Assembly (NCBI GenBank): GCA_003646935.1
Contig: QMLW01000150.1
Location: forward strand, 1-5,797
DNA: 5,797 bases
Source: Deltaproteobacteria bacterium
GTDB lineage: Bacteria; Desulfobacterota; DSM-4660; Desulfatiglandales; B25-G16
Reading direction: 5' to 3'
This document shows, one piece after another, positions 5,281 through 5,797 of this stretch. Made by a program: the position numbers and the translations under genes. How positions within the stretch are numbered: the stretch's first letter is position 1; each line of letters opens with the position of its first letter. The notes beneath the pieces were generated by a model. It saw only the letters and a program-made list of their open reading frames with translations. It had not been told where the DNA came from and did not search any database.

Positions 5281-5797
5281 CTAATCCTTTTGAAGCATCA
5301 CAATGAATTCCGTGCGCATGGCGTTGGCCATGCCGGTTATCTGGCGTTCAATCTTGCGCACTAAACTCATACCGTGCTTTTTGCCTGCCTGAACAAGGAC
5401 TTCGTCGATGCCTGTGACCTCTTTTGGATGAACATTGAATATCTTGCTCAATTGGTTGTTATTGGTCCCAACGACAATGCTGCATACTCTTCCCGGTTTG
5501 AGAACTCTCGAACACTCTGAAAGAACAAGGTCCATATCCCTTACATAGATGTCGTATTTTTGCTGTAAGCTCCTCCCTCTCAGGCCGATCATAGACTGCC
5601 TCAACTCATCGATATCCACGCCCAGGTAGTTCAGATGGTATTCATCATTCTTGAGATAATCGATGGCAAAACTATACGGAGGGGAAAAGATGATCCCATC
5701 AATGGTTCCACTCTCTATTTTCAGGTCTCTCGCGTCACCAGTATAGATGGTTGCCGTCCCCAGCTCATCCTCAAAACCGATAAGTACCTTTTGGATC
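5281..5797 (-). CDS. DNA methyltransferase, probable N4-cytosine type partner of the BamHI-family enzyme (5' partial)
   Basis: The frame runs open from the window edge to a TAG at 5281-5283, giving the C-terminal 171 residues; the GTG at 5617-5619 is internal. Visible motifs in order are IYTGDARDL, then IDGIIFSPPYSFAIDY with SPPY at 5674-5685, then ECSRVLKPGRVCSIVVG (a strand-helix element as in motif VI), and a closing GMANAMRTEFIVML strand. SPPY is the catalytic motif IV form favoured by N4-cytosine methylases, while N6-adenine enzymes more often have DPPY. The AdoMet-binding motif I (FxGxG type) is not seen, so it should lie upstream outside the window. M.BamHI makes N4-methylcytosine in GGATCC; that and the tail-to-tail position beside the endonuclease suggest this enzyme protects the host at that site. 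Specificity is inferred from context, not from a recognised target domain. Confidence 0.85.
   Translation of the reverse strand, partial: IQKVLIGFEDELGTATIYTGDARDLKIESGTIDGIIFSPPYSFAIDYLKNDEYHLNYLGVDIDELRQSMIGLRGRSLQQKYDIYVRDMDLVLSECSRVLKPGRVCSIVVGTNNNQLSKIFNVHPKEVTGIDEVLVQAGKKHGMSLVRKIERQITGMANAMRTEFIVMLQKD

Larger units (their letters stand above)
3731..5797. mobile_element. Left end of a genomic island integrated at tRNA-fMet (continues beyond the window)
   Basis: The boundary is set by the broken tRNA at 3686-3730. Backbone genes and the tRNA terminator lie to the left. To the right the sequence turns AT-rich and holds only accessory genes: a damaged toxin-antitoxin pair and a restriction-modification system. 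No integrase gene is visible; in such elements it usually sits beside the intact tRNA, which would be at the unseen right end. The right boundary and the type of element (prophage, ICE or decayed island) cannot be decided here. Confidence 0.65.

Overview
The window looks like a bacterial chromosome segment crossing the edge of a genomic island. Moderate GC, a helicase-exonuclease fusion followed by tatA, and an inositol-monophosphatase-family gene next to an initiator tRNA suggest a Desulfobacterota-like (deltaproteobacterial) host. That lineage call is an inference from gene content only.

Left part (1-3644), backbone. The 3' part of a DEAD/DEAH (DEVH-box) helicase of the MrfA/YprA type carries a Cys-cluster DUF1998 region and a C-terminal RNase H-like DEDD exonuclease domain. 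It is followed 37 bp later by tatA (twin-arginine translocase pore subunit). Facing them, and overlapping tatA by 11 bp, is an inositol-monophosphatase-family gene with a GTG start.

Boundary (3645-3730). On the minus strand lies an exact 45-nt 3' half of an initiator tRNA-Met gene, nucleotides 32-76, beginning at the first base of the anticodon loop and including CCA. It is followed by a strong intrinsic terminator. The 5' half is absent: the sequence to the right does not pair with the anticodon stem. This is the arrangement left when an integrative element inserts into a tRNA 3' end, so the fragment is read as the distal attachment site. The intact tRNA should lie to the right, outside the window.

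Right part (3731-5797), accessory DNA. First come about 160 bp of AT-rich, non-coding island end with two GTGNCCCA repeats spaced 11 bp. Then, on the minus strand, an intact VapB-like antitoxin gene overlaps (ATGA) a VapC PIN-domain toxin gene that is cut to 21 codons. A gene-free stretch of about 500 bp holds a degenerate GC-rich repeat cluster. Last is a restriction-modification system: a 202-aa BamHI-family endonuclease on the plus strand, and, tail to tail 12 bp away, the C-terminal 171 residues of a DNA methyltransferase with an SPPY motif, typical of N4-cytosine methylases.

The catalytic triad and all five main DNA-contact residues of BamHI appear conserved in the endonuclease. The pair therefore probably cuts and protects GGATCC. 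Together these features describe an island at tRNA-fMet carrying a BamHI-type R-M system and the wreck of a toxin-antitoxin operon.
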